DNA of 64,000 nt from Streptomyces sp. SAJ15 (lineage in GTDB: Bacteria > Actinomycetota > Actinomycetes > Streptomycetales > Streptomycetaceae). The translations under genes were made by a program, and so were the position numbers. Below the pieces are notes generated by a model. That model saw only the letters and a program-made list of their open reading frames with translations, did no database searches and had not been told where the DNA came from. Shown here in pieces: positions 43,232 through 51,194 of this stretch. Each line of letters begins with the position of its first letter. Positions within the stretch are counted from its first letter, which is position 1. The stretch lies in contig NZ_NISY01000003.1 in NCBI RefSeq assembly GCF_007595705.1, positions 248,001 through 312,000 on the forward strand, written 5' to 3'.

Positions 43232-43328
43232 CGTCCTGCCCCTTTTCACGTCGAGGGATGTCATGCCCGGGACGCTAGGCGGGCCGATGCGCACCACCTG
43301 GTAGGCATCGGCAGGGCAGGATGGGCGC

Positions 43329-43703
43329 ATGGACGAGGTGGACATGCAGGGGGACGTGTTCGCGGCCGACTGCCGAGCCCGGGTCGCCTTCGAGGTGCTG
43401 GCCAACCGGTGGGACAGCGTGGTGGTCTACGTCCTCCACGAGGGCGGCCCGATGCGGCCGCGGGCGCTGCGGGACCGGATCGGCGGGATCAGCTCCAAGG
43501 TGCTCAACGAGGCGCTGCGCCGTCTGGAGTACAACGGCCTGGTGGAGCGGCGCCGTTACGCCGAGGTCCCGCCCCGCGTCGACTACTCCCTCACCGCGGC
43601 CGGCGCCGCCCTGATCCCCCCGATCCAGGCGCTCGGCGCCTGGGCCGTGACCCACGCGGACGCCGTCCTGGCGGCCCAGGACCGCTTCGACCGCAAGCCC
43701 TGA
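43329..43703 (+). CDS. HxlR-family transcriptional regulator
   Basis: 124 residues. A conserved Cys near the N-terminus (FAADCRARVAFEVLANRWDS) and winged-helix body (LRDRIGGISSKVLNEALRRL, VPPRVDYSLTAAGAAL) are diagnostic of HxlR. Members often sense thiol/aldehyde stress through that Cys. Divergent from the NADP-dependent reductase. Confidence 0.92.
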   Translation: MDEVDMQGDVFAADCRARVAFEVLANRWDSVVVYVLHEGGPMRPRALRDRIGGISSKVLNEALRRLEYNGLVERRRYAEVPPRVDYSLTAAGAALIPPIQALGAWAVTHADAVLAAQDRFDRKP

Positions 43704-43730
43704 GCGAGTCCGGGGACGCCGGTCGGTGCC

Positions 43731-43812
43731 GTCCTCCCCCAGGTCGTCCCCCAGGTCCTCCCCCAGGTCGTCGCCCGGGTCCTCCCCCAGTTCCTCCACC
43801 AGGTCGTCGCCT
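43731..43812. repeat. 15-bp tandem repeat between convergent genes
   Basis: About five imperfect copies of a C/G-skewed unit CAGGTCGTC(C/G)CCC, between the HxlR gene and the GRDP-like gene. Confidence 0.8.
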
Positions 43813-43860
43813 GGGAACGGCGAACCTCGCCCCCACGCGTCGCCGGCGGCACCGGGGCGG

Positions 43861-44382
43861 CTACGCGCTCGTCAGCGGTTCCAGCTCCGCGATCTCGTCC
43901 AGGGACATGTCCAGCTGCTCGCGGAGGAAGCGCACGACGGTCCAGTGCGGCAGCGCCCCTTCGTCGAAGGGCCCGAACGCGGCGCGGTACAGGGGAAGCC
44001 AGCGCAGCGCCTCCTCGATGACCTGCTCGCGGCCCGGCTCCCGCTGGTAGTCCTCGTAGCCGACGCTGCGGTGGTGGATGAAGTAGCGTCCCGGCAGCCG
44101 CTCCTCGCACAGCGCTCGGTACTCACGGGTCTGGAGGATCAGGTAGTGCCAGATCTCGTCGATCTCCTGCTCGACCGGCAGGAAGAGCCCGCTGAGCCGT
44201 TCACGGTGGAGTGAGACGAGGTAGAGGTAGCGGAGGCATTCCAGGACCTGGCGCTCGGCGTACTCCCGCTCGGCGCCCGTCCTGTCGGTGACGTACCGCA
44301 CCGCCTCCTCGTGGAGACGGGCGCCGAGGAGGTCCTTCAGGTCCTGGGCGGTGAGGCGCGGCCGGCTGGTCTGTGCGGTCAT
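43861..44382 (-). CDS. GRDP-like protein of the putative peptide pathway
   Basis: 173 residues, ATG 44382. The central signature IDEIWHYLILQTREYRALCE followed by GRYFIHHRS is the 'DE-x-WH-x-x-I-L-x-x-x-x-Y-x-x-x-C' block of glycine-rich-domain-containing-protein-1-like (GRDP, PF07173-like) proteins. Helical sequence on either side (ALRWLPLYRAAFGPF; LREQLDMSLDEIAELEPL). No enzymatic function is established for the family. It is 26 bases downstream of the adenylate-forming enzyme on the same strand, making it the third gene of the peptide operon. Its His/Cys cluster could be a metal or active site, which is inference. Confidence 0.75.
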   Translation of the reverse strand: MTAQTSRPRLTAQDLKDLLGARLHEEAVRYVTDRTGAEREYAERQVLECLRYLYLVSLHRERLSGLFLPVEQEIDEIWHYLILQTREYRALCEERLPGRYFIHHRSVGYEDYQREPGREQVIEEALRWLPLYRAAFGPFDEGALPHWTVVRFLREQLDMSLDEIAELEPLTSA

Positions 44383-44408
44383 GGAGGGTCCCCTGGTCGG
44401 ATCGAGGC

Positions 44409-45647
44409 TCAGCGGTCGGTGGCGAGCCAGGTGTACTTGCCGGACTTCCCGACGGGGAGACGCCCCCGATGGTTCAGGGCGCAGTCGCGGCCGGTCAGTT
44501 CGGCCACCGCCCGCTCCAGGGCGGCGGTCTCCTCGGGGTCCAGCGGCCGGCCGTCGAAGGTGGTGTAGCTCAGTCGGCACTCCGACGCGCCGGTGAGTCG
44601 TAGCTGGTGCAGGAACACCCGGCTGGAGACGGAGCTGATGCGGTCGTCCAGGTCCGCCTGCGCCACGGGCCCCCGCTCGGTGGCGAGCAGTTCCTTCTCG
44701 CGGCCGCAGAAGGCGGCGATCTTCTCCGGGTCGGGGGTTCCGTCGAGGGTGCGCACGCAGTCGCCCGAACGGTAGCGGACCAGTGGCATGTACGGGTTGC
44801 GGACGCTGGTGACGATGAGGCTGTGGATCTCGCTGTCGGGCGCGACGGGAATCAGCTCGACGCTCATCCGGTCCAGGTAGGGCCGGTACCGGCCGTCGCG
44901 GTCGCTGTAGTACAGGTAGCCCAGCTCGGTGCTGCCGAAGAGGTCGACGATCGGGCAGTCGAAGTGGTCGCGCAGGTACCGCCGCACCCCGTGCGGGGTG
45001 TACTCGTAGGCGTGGATGATGCTGGCGGGCGGGGGGAAGTCGGCCCACAGGCCCCACTCGTCCACCTTCCGCACCAGGTGGGCGAGGTGGTAGCCGGAGC
45101 AGTCCAGGTGGTAGCGGCCCCGCGGATGGGCCGCGCGGACGGCGCGGATCTCGGCCAGCATGCGCTCGACCTCCGCGCGATCCCACAGGGCCGGGTCGAG
45201 CCGGAGGTTGAGGTAGAGCGTCCGCTCGTCCAACCTCCGCTCCTCCAGGGACGGGGCCGCCTCCGGTTCGGCGCCGCGCTTCGCGGCGTTGACCCGGGCC
45301 ACGTGCTCGGTGGCCAGCACCGTGGTGAGGGAGACGCGTTGGCAGCCCTGCCGCCAGGTCTCGGCGATGTCGGGGTGCTCGCTCCAGAGCCGGTAGTAGG
45401 AGTGGAGCAGGAAGTACGGGGGCCGGATGAGCCGCATCCGGGCGTGGTTGGTGCCGGTGGAGAGCACGTACTCCGCGTCGCCGTCCGCCAGCGCCCGGGC
45501 GAGCCCCGGGGTCATCCAGTTGTCCGGGAAACCCCGTGCTATCTCGGGTTTCTCCAGTATGGGGAAGTACCCCCGCGCGACCGACGCGCGGTAGATCGGG
45601 ATGTCCCGTACCCGGTCGATGATGTCGGGCGTCGGCTGACCGTCCAT
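44409..45647 (-). CDS. PaaK-like adenylate-forming enzyme of the putative peptide pathway
   Basis: 412 residues; ATG 45647 with GAGGGTGG upstream. PaaK/CoF-synthetase-type motifs: P-loop EYVLSTGTNHARMRL, A5 region IVDLFGSTELGYLYYSDRDG, A8 LVRYRSGDCV, and the C-terminal catalytic Lys region RLPVGKSGKYTW. It should activate a carboxylate as acyl-AMP and pass it to a nucleophile. It follows the repeat peptide gene after a hairpin and precedes the GRDP-like gene, so the likely acceptor is that peptide. Neither the acid nor the acceptor residue can be read from sequence. It is not a standard phenylacetate-CoA ligase: no catabolic genes are nearby. Confidence 0.82.
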   Translation of the reverse strand: MDGQPTPDIIDRVRDIPIYRASVARGYFPILEKPEIARGFPDNWMTPGLARALADGDAEYVLSTGTNHARMRLIRPPYFLLHSYYRLWSEHPDIAETWRQGCQRVSLTTVLATEHVARVNAAKRGAEPEAAPSLEERRLDERTLYLNLRLDPALWDRAEVERMLAEIRAVRAAHPRGRYHLDCSGYHLAHLVRKVDEWGLWADFPPPASIIHAYEYTPHGVRRYLRDHFDCPIVDLFGSTELGYLYYSDRDGRYRPYLDRMSVELIPVAPDSEIHSLIVTSVRNPYMPLVRYRSGDCVRTLDGTPDPEKIAAFCGREKELLATERGPVAQADLDDRISSVSSRVFLHQLRLTGASECRLSYTTFDGRPLDPEETAALERAVAELTGRDCALNHRGRLPVGKSGKYTWLATDR

Positions 45648-45710
45648 TGCCACCCTCGGGTGTCCTCGAAGAAACGGAAGCCCCGCACGGGCGGCGCGGG
45701 ACAGAAGGGC

Positions 45711-45751
45711 GGAGTGGGCGTCACGGCCGCGGTGGTCGCGACGCCCACTCC
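45711..45751 (-). terminator. Hairpin between peptide gene and biosynthetic genes
   Basis: Perfect 12-bp inverted repeat GGAGTGGGCGTC/GACGCCCACTCC with a 17-base loop, 31 bases after the peptide stop. Its position suggests partial termination or mRNA protection, giving more precursor than enzyme, as in many RiPP operons. Confidence 0.75.
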
Positions 45752-45782
45752 GGTCATGCGGTGCCGCGGTGTCGCCGACGGG

Positions 45783-45935
45783 TCAGGAGATGCATCCGGT
45801 CTTGCCCGCCGCGCTGATGCAGCCCGTCTTCGGCGCCGCGCTGATGCAGCCGTCCTTGGCGCCCTGGGCCGAGTTGGCGGCGACCCAGCGCTGCCAGACC
45901 GCGTCCTGAGCCATCTTCTTGATCAGCTGTTCCAT
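45783..45935 (-). CDS. 50-residue repeat peptide, candidate RiPP precursor
   Basis: ATG 45935 with GGAGG 8 bases upstream; stop TGA at 45783-45785. Residues 1-25 form a leader-like amphipathic stretch (EQLIKKMAQDAVWQRW). Residues 26-50 are three 9-residue periods: KDGCISAA, PKTGCISAA and GKTGCIS, so Cys fall at 30, 39 and 48 and the peptide ends in CIS. There is no signal peptide. It heads an operon with an adenylate-forming enzyme and a GRDP-like protein. I know of no described family with this core. Lys, Thr, Cys and Ser in every repeat are possible modification sites. Confidence 0.85.
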   Translation of the reverse strand: MEQLIKKMAQDAVWQRWVAANSAQGAKDGCISAAPKTGCISAAGKTGCIS

Positions 45936-45996
45936 GATGAAACCTCCGAAATACGTTAATTGCGGCGAAGATTGGCATATGTACCGCTCTGCACCG

Positions 45997-46026
45997 ACCG
46001 TAAAGGTTTGACCAACTGAGTGTCAA
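45997..46026 (-). promoter_or_regulatory. Promoter of the peptide operon
   Basis: Minus-strand TTGACA (46021-46026), 18-base spacer, TACGGT (45997-46002): a good housekeeping-type match. The predicted start is about 55 bases before the peptide ATG. The region is clearly more AT-rich than its surroundings. Confidence 0.6.
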
Positions 46027-46040
46027 CGCATGGTCAGTTG
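46013..46040. promoter_or_regulatory. Inverted repeat over the -35 region of the peptide promoter
   Basis: CAACTGA (46013-46019) and TCAGTTG (46034-46040) are exact complements 14 bases apart and bracket the TTGACA box. The position suits a repressor or activator site. No regulator gene adjoins the operon. Confidence 0.5.
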
Positions 46041-46343
46041 ATGTGATCGCCGCGATGCGGGGCGTGGGCGGCCGCGCCTCGACCCGCCGCGACTCAGGGG
46101 GCCCGAGGGCACGCCGGACGACCTCGGGCGGCCCCGGACGACCCCGTGGCAACCCCAGGGCAGGGCATGCCGAAGGAGTCCCGGTGGTGCGCCACCAGGC
46201 CCGGAGCGCGTGCCGAGGCGGCCCGCGGCTGGTCGCCTACGAGCCACCCCGGCACGGCACTTCGGATGGTTCCGACGGTGGCACCGCCGGGCGGATCAGC
46301 CGGGTCGGCCGGCCGCCCTCCGATCAGCCCGGCTCGGCCTCGA
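46041..46343. other. Intergenic region upstream of the peptide promoter
   Basis: No gene supported. The sequence is GC-rich, and the open frames through it are shadows of adjacent genes. Confidence 0.5.
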
Positions 46344-47903
46344 TCACCCCGCCACGCGCACCGACGCGGCGGCCTCGTCGGCCGCCTCGGCCGGGCCCGT
46401 CATCCGCACCGGCTCGGTGCCGGTGGTGTTGTGGCGGGCGGCCCAGTTCTCCAGGGCCGCCCGGCAGGCGTGGTCCAGGTGCCGGACCGCCGTCAGGTCG
46501 AGCTCGATCGGCCGGTCCTTCGGCAACGCCTCCAGGGTCTCCAGGATGCGCGGGAGCCGGAGGAAGGTGGCGTTGCCGGAGAGGGTCACCACCGTTCGCC
46601 CGCCGGTGAGTTCGCGGGTGTCGAGGTGGACGTGCGAGGTCTCCCACGCCGACTTCGCCACGGCCAGCACCAGGCCCAGCACCACACCTTCGAACATGCT
46701 GGTCGTCACGATGGCGATGGCCGTGACGGCGAGGATGACGACCTCGCCGCGGTGCTCCCGCCACAGCGGGCCGATCTCCTTGACGGGGATCAGCTTGCAG
46801 CCCGCGTGCACCAGCACGCCCGCCAGCGCCGCGAGCGGGATGATCCCGATCGCCACCGGCAGCAGCACGGTGAAGAGCAGCAGCCACAGCCCGTGCAGGA
46901 TGCGGGAGAGCACGGTCTTGGCGCCCGCCTGGACGTTGGCGGAGCTGCGGACGATCACCGCGGTCATCGGCAGCGCCCCGAGGACGCCGCACACGGTGTT
47001 GCCCACGCCCTGCGCGACCAGCTCCTTGTCGTAGTGCGTACGCGGCCCGTCGTGCATCCGGTCCACCGCCGCCGCGCTGAAGAGCGACTCCGCCGAGGCG
47101 ATCAGGGTGAAGGCGAGGACCGTACCGAGCGCGGCCACGGTGCCCAACGAGGTGAGGTCGTTCAGGGCCGGCGGCTGGATGGCGTCGACGAGCCCCTGGA
47201 CCTTCACGTTCGCGACGTCCAGGCCGCCGATCGCCGTGACGGCCGTGGCCAGGGCCACCGCGACCAGCGGAGCCGGGACCAGCTGCGCCTTGGCGGGCAG
47301 CTTCTTCCAGCCGACCAGCACGACGATGGTGCCGAGGCCGACCGCGAAGGCGGTCAGCGCGGTGCGGCTGGTGGCGATGTCGCCGATCAGCCCCGGGATT
47401 CCGGCGATCTTGTCCAGGCCGGAGCGCGGCTGCTTGACGCCGGCCATCGTGTACAACTGCCCGAAGATCAGGACGAGTCCGATGCCGGCCAGCATGCCCT
47501 GGACGACCGAGACGGAGATCGCCCGGAACCAGCGGCCGAACCGCAGCAGGCCGAGGACGATCTGCAGCACCCCGGTGGCCAGCACGATCGCCCCGAGCAT
47601 GCCGAGCCCGAACTCTCGTACGGCTTCGAAGACGAGCACGGTCAGGCCGGCGGCGGGGCCGCTGACCTGGAGGGCACTGCCGGGCATGAAGCCCACGACC
47701 AGGCCGCCGACGATGCCGGTGATCAGGCCGAGTTCGGCGGGTACGCCCGACGCCACGGCCACGCCGACGCACAACGGCAGGGCCACGAGGAACACGACGA
47801 GCGAGGCGAGCGCGTCCTGACGGAGGACGGCCGGGTTCTTGAGGGTGGAGAAGGCGGAAAGCACGGGTGAGGGTCCCCCTGTCTTCGTGTCGGGCCGGTT
47901 CAC
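46344..47903 (-). CDS. SulP-family anion (probably bicarbonate) transporter with STAS domain
   Basis: 519 residues; GTG 47903 overlaps the carbonic anhydrase stop. About ten to twelve membrane helices including SLVVFLVALPLCVGVAVASG and VSVVQGMLAGIGLVLIFGQL, the family blocks PGSALQVSGPAAGLTV and FTLIASAESLFSAAAVDRM, and a C-terminal STAS domain (TLSGNATFLRLPRI, RHLDHACRAAL). Known: SulP proteins move sulfate or bicarbonate. Coupling to a carbonic anhydrase points to bicarbonate. Confidence 0.92.
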   Translation of the reverse strand: MNRPDTKTGGPSPVLSAFSTLKNPAVLRQDALASLVVFLVALPLCVGVAVASGVPAELGLITGIVGGLVVGFMPGSALQVSGPAAGLTVLVFEAVREFGLGMLGAIVLATGVLQIVLGLLRFGRWFRAISVSVVQGMLAGIGLVLIFGQLYTMAGVKQPRSGLDKIAGIPGLIGDIATSRTALTAFAVGLGTIVVLVGWKKLPAKAQLVPAPLVAVALATAVTAIGGLDVANVKVQGLVDAIQPPALNDLTSLGTVAALGTVLAFTLIASAESLFSAAAVDRMHDGPRTHYDKELVAQGVGNTVCGVLGALPMTAVIVRSSANVQAGAKTVLSRILHGLWLLLFTVLLPVAIGIIPLAALAGVLVHAGCKLIPVKEIGPLWREHRGEVVILAVTAIAIVTTSMFEGVVLGLVLAVAKSAWETSHVHLDTRELTGGRTVVTLSGNATFLRLPRILETLEALPKDRPIELDLTAVRHLDHACRAALENWAARHNTTGTEPVRMTGPAEAADEAAASVRVAG

Positions 47904-48520
47904 AGGGCTCCGAACGACAGACCGCCGTTGTCCGGCCGATGCACTCTGACCTCGCCGGTGTGCACCTCGTAGTACCAGGCGTGCAGGGAGAGCCTCCCGT
48001 CGGCGACGCCCTCCCTGACGCAGGGGTAGCCGCGCAGCGTCGCCAACTGCGCGACGGCGTGGGCCTGTACGGCCTCCGCCACGTCCTCGGTCGCCACCTC
48101 GAGCGAGCGGACGGACGCGTGCGGCGGCACGGCCTCCTCCAGCCAGCCGCGGACGGCGGGGACGGCGGAGAGGTCCTCGTCCCGGACCACGGCGCCCACC
48201 GCGCCGCAGTGGGAGTGCCCACAGACGACGATGTCGCGGACGCCGAGCACACGCACCGCGTATTCGATGGTGGCCGCCTCGCCCGTGGGGCGACTGTCGC
48301 CCGGGTACGACGGAACGATGTTGCCGGCGGTACGCAGTTCGAAGAGCTCACCCGGGCGCGCCCCGGTGATCAGAGCCGGCACCACGCGCGAGTCCGAGCA
48401 CGTGATGAACAGGACTTCGGGGGCCTGGCCCGCTTCGAGGGCCCGGAAGGTTTCGGCGTGCCGGGGGTCGGCCACATGGGTGGCCGAGAAGGAGCGCGCG
48501 TGGTCGATCAGTGACTTCAT
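47900..48520 (-). CDS. Beta-class carbonic anhydrase
   Basis: 206 residues. Zinc ligands and partner residues are visible: LFITCSDSRVVPAL (Cys, Asp-Arg dyad) and VVCGHSHCGAVGAV (His and Cys). LFELRTAGNIVPSY is the family's conserved loop. It interconverts CO2 and bicarbonate in the cytosol. It is the first gene of a coupled pair with the SulP transporter (GTGA overlap 47900-47903). Confidence 0.95.
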   Translation of the reverse strand: MKSLIDHARSFSATHVADPRHAETFRALEAGQAPEVLFITCSDSRVVPALITGARPGELFELRTAGNIVPSYPGDSRPTGEAATIEYAVRVLGVRDIVVCGHSHCGAVGAVVRDEDLSAVPAVRGWLEEAVPPHASVRSLEVATEDVAEAVQAHAVAQLATLRGYPCVREGVADGRLSLHAWYYEVHTGEVRVHRPDNGGLSFGAL

Positions 48521-49329
48521 GATGGCCTGCCTCCTGCGCCTCGACGGCGTTCGTCGAGGCGCGGTGTGGTCGGGTCGGTCAAGAGCTGCGGGCGCGGCGG
48601 CGATGGGTCAGACACCACGTCCTCGGGGCTTATGCCGCGCCGCTGCGGCACATTCTGGTTCACGGCCGCATCCGGCAATTTACCAGCGCATTACCTGCCG
48701 ATGACAGATTAAAATCTCGTCAAAACCGGTATGCAATCGGGCACTTGACATGACTCCGGGTGGAACGGCCGCACCAGTCGGGGCTGTCGGAAAACCGCCA
48801 GTCCATGGACGTCCTCGTACCAGGTTCGTATCGCCGACCGTCGTAGGGCGTCACCTGGTCAAACCGCCGACACGACGCCCCGGGGGCGCCCTCCTCGACG
48901 CCGCGCGCCAGGGAAAGATTTCGGCCACTTCCGCGACCGTCTCGGAATCACGTGGGGCAGCCGAAGAGTGAAAAGCGACACAGCGGGAACAACGGCGCGG
49001 CCATCGGTACGTGGTGACCACACCGCCCGCCGCCGACGCGATGCGCGTTCCCATTCGCGACGATTGCTCGGCCAGCCGAGGGCCACGCGGCGCGGCCGCT
49101 CCGGGACACCGCCGGCGCGGCGGAACGGGACGGGGCGAGAGGCGAGGGGGCGACGCACGTCATCACGGACGGTTCATCCGTGCGCACTCGAGAAGAGGCG
49201 GGGGCGGGCCGGGGACGCGGGCACCGACCGTCGGGTCCGGCCCCTCGGGTCCGGCCCGCCGGGCTCGTCCTCCGGCGTGCGGGCCCACGACGGGGGACGC
49301 GGAGCCCCGGCCCCGGTGCCCGTCCCCGG
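48521..49329. other. Intergenic region (~800 bp) without a supported gene
   Basis: Bases 48640-48760 are AT-richer and probably carry the carbonic anhydrase promoter. The rest is GC-rich, with short Arg-rich frames only. Nothing recognisable was found on either strand. Confidence 0.45.
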
Positions 49330-49830
49330 TCAGGAGGCCTTCAGCAGAGCGCCTTCCCGCCACTTGAGGATCTTGTCGAAGCTCACCACGGCACCGGTCG
49401 CGTCCTGCCGGTTGCGGTAGCGGACGTGGTCGGTCAGGGCCTCGATCAGGAACAGGCCGCGGCCGTGCTCGGCGTGGACGCCGGCGGGGGCGGGCGACTC
49501 GGGGCGGTGCGGGAGGGGAGCGAGGCCCGACTCGAGGGTCGGCGGGGCGAGGGTCGGGTCCGGGGCGGGGGCGAAGCCCGGGCCGCAGTCCGTGACCTCG
49601 ATGCGACAGGTGTCGCCGTCGATGAACGCGGTGACGCGGTACGCCTCACCGGCGCCGCCTCTACCGCCGTGCTCGACCGCGTTGGCGCAGGCCTCGGAGA
49701 CGGCGAGGGACAGATCGTGGCAGATCTCGGGGTCGACGCCGGCCGTCTCCATGGTGCGCCGCAAGAGCTTCCGGGCGAGGGGCACGCTGGCCAGCTCGCG
49801 CCGCAATTGCAGAGACCACCAGATGCTCAT
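49330..49830 (-). CDS. ATP-binding anti-sigma-type kinase
   Basis: 166 residues; ATG 49830 behind GGGAGG (an in-frame ATG at 49884 is possible). GHKL boxes: N-box LAVSEACANAVEHG, G1 VTDCGPGF, G2 EHGRGLFLIEALTD. The start MSIWWSLQLRRELASVPLARK is typical of a conserved Streptomyces subgroup. It probably controls an anti-anti-sigma factor by phosphorylation. No partner adjoins it. Confidence 0.88.
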   Translation of the reverse strand: MSIWWSLQLRRELASVPLARKLLRRTMETAGVDPEICHDLSLAVSEACANAVEHGGRGGAGEAYRVTAFIDGDTCRIEVTDCGPGFAPAPDPTLAPPTLESGLAPLPHRPESPAPAGVHAEHGRGLFLIEALTDHVRYRNRQDATGAVVSFDKILKWREGALLKAS

Positions 49831-50281
49831 GTTCCAGCCTCCCGGCAGCGGCTCGACATACCGATACGTATTGCCGGTGTCCATGGTCGGTAAGCGCGCG
49901 AGGTATGTGACTCCACTCATCTGGCGGAAGCGCGACACGCGTCGACCGGTGTATGAGGCGGGGCGGCACCGGGCCACATGGCGGAGGCCACCGGGCGCCG
50001 GGCCGTAGCGCTCCCGCCCCGTGATACCCATCCGTCACGGTGTCGAACCCCGGCCGTCCCACCCGTCACGGTCTCGAATCCCGGCCGCCCCACCCCGTCA
50101 CGGTCTCGAATCCCGGCCGCCGTCCCGTCGCCGCGCCCGCCCCGGCCCGCCACCCGGTCCCGACCGGACCCCGCCCGTGGCCCCGGGCCGGCCCGCGCCG
50201 GGCCCGTCCCGCCTGGCCGGGGCGGCCACGCCACGCCCTGCCGTGGGGAAGAAAACGGGCCGATGGGATGATGGCGCAGCC
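49831..50281. other. Divergent intergenic region with ~28-bp repeats
   Basis: Three copies of a unit containing CGTCACGGT(C/G)TCGAA(T/C)CCCGG lie at about 50034-50120. The rest presumably holds promoters for the flanking genes. Confidence 0.6.
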
Positions 50282-51076
50282 ATGTCTGCCCCCGTCGTGC
50301 GTGCCGGCGCCGATCTGCGAATGCTGCGGGCCGCGGTCTTCACCGCGGTCTGCGTCGTGCTGTCCGCGGGTGGCCACGCTCTCGCGTCGTGCGCGCCGGT
50401 GCCGCTGTGGGCGCTGGGCGTGGGAGGTCTGGCGGTGTTCGCGGTCGCGGCGCCGCTGGCCGGCCGCGAGCGGTCGCTGCCCGGCATCGCGGTGGCGCTG
50501 GGCATCGGGCAGCTCCTGCTGCACGGCCTGTTCACGGTGGCCCAGCACGGCGACGCCACGGCGGTCGCCTGGGAGGCGCGACAGGACGCCCACAAGGGTC
50601 GGCTGGTCGCGTTCGCCGCGCGGATGCTGTGCGACTCCGGCCCGGGCGCCATGGACACGGAGCAGGCGAACCGCCTGATAGCGGACGCCGGCATCGACCC
50701 CGGCGCGGCCGGCGTCGCGCCGCCGCACCACGCCCCGTCCCTCTGGGACGCGCTGCTGCCGTCCCTGCCCATGGTGCTCGGTCATCTGCTCGCCGCGCTG
50801 GCGGCCGGCTGGCTGCTGCGCCGCGGCGAGGCCGCGCTGTGGCGGCTGGCGCGGCTGGCGTGGCTGTCGACGGACGGGGTCTCGGCGCGGGCGCTGCGCG
50901 TCGCCCTGCGGCTGGTGCGGGCGCTGCGCGCCGGGCTGCTCGGCGGCGCCGAGGAGGCCGGCCGTGGCCTGCGCGCGGCCCGCGCGGACGAACGCGACGC
51001 GGTGGAGCCGCGCTCGGTGGTGCTCCAGCACAGCGTGATCAGGCGCGGTCCGCCAGAGGTCGAGCTCGCGGCCTGA
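50282..51076 (+). CDS. Membrane protein upstream of the copper operon
   Basis: 264 residues, ATG 50282 (weak ribosome site). Helices at ~15-35 (VFTAVCVVLSAGGHALASCA), ~40-58 (LWALGVGGLAVFAVAA), ~68-88 and ~160-180 (MVLGHLLAALAAGWLL). A loop contains PHHAPSLWD. The C-terminal ~80 residues are cytoplasmic and Arg-rich, ending RSVVLQHSVIRRGPP. I recognise it as a protein commonly found beside ycnI/sco genes in Streptomyces. A role in copper handling is inferred from context only. Confidence 0.65.
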   Translation: MSAPVVRAGADLRMLRAAVFTAVCVVLSAGGHALASCAPVPLWALGVGGLAVFAVAAPLAGRERSLPGIAVALGIGQLLLHGLFTVAQHGDATAVAWEARQDAHKGRLVAFAARMLCDSGPGAMDTEQANRLIADAGIDPGAAGVAPPHHAPSLWDALLPSLPMVLGHLLAALAAGWLLRRGEAALWRLARLAWLSTDGVSARALRVALRLVRALRAGLLGGAEEAGRGLRAARADERDAVEPRSVVLQHSVIRRGPPEVELAA

Positions 51077-51194
51077 GCCACGCGACCACCACTCCGGGCA
51101 GGGATCCGGGAGGGCGTCGCGCGGTGCCGCACGCGCCCACGCTCGTCTCTCCGCCATGACGTCTCCGACGTTTGATCCACCTGGAATATCTGCC

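Noticed and set aside
44409..45647. The adenylate-forming enzyme as an ordinary phenylacetate-CoA ligase.
   Set aside because: No paa catabolic genes are nearby, and it sits in an operon with a short repeat peptide and a GRDP-like gene.
45754..46152. A 132-codon minus-strand frame across the repeat-peptide locus.
   Set aside because: It shows Arg/Gln/His-rich shadow composition and lacks a ribosome site. The 50-residue frame inside it has GGAGG and a regular repeat.
46344..48520. SulP/carbonic anhydrase genes as part of the peptide operon.
   Set aside because: The peptide gene has its own promoter about 400 bases downstream, and the SulP/anhydrase pair is a self-contained bicarbonate module.
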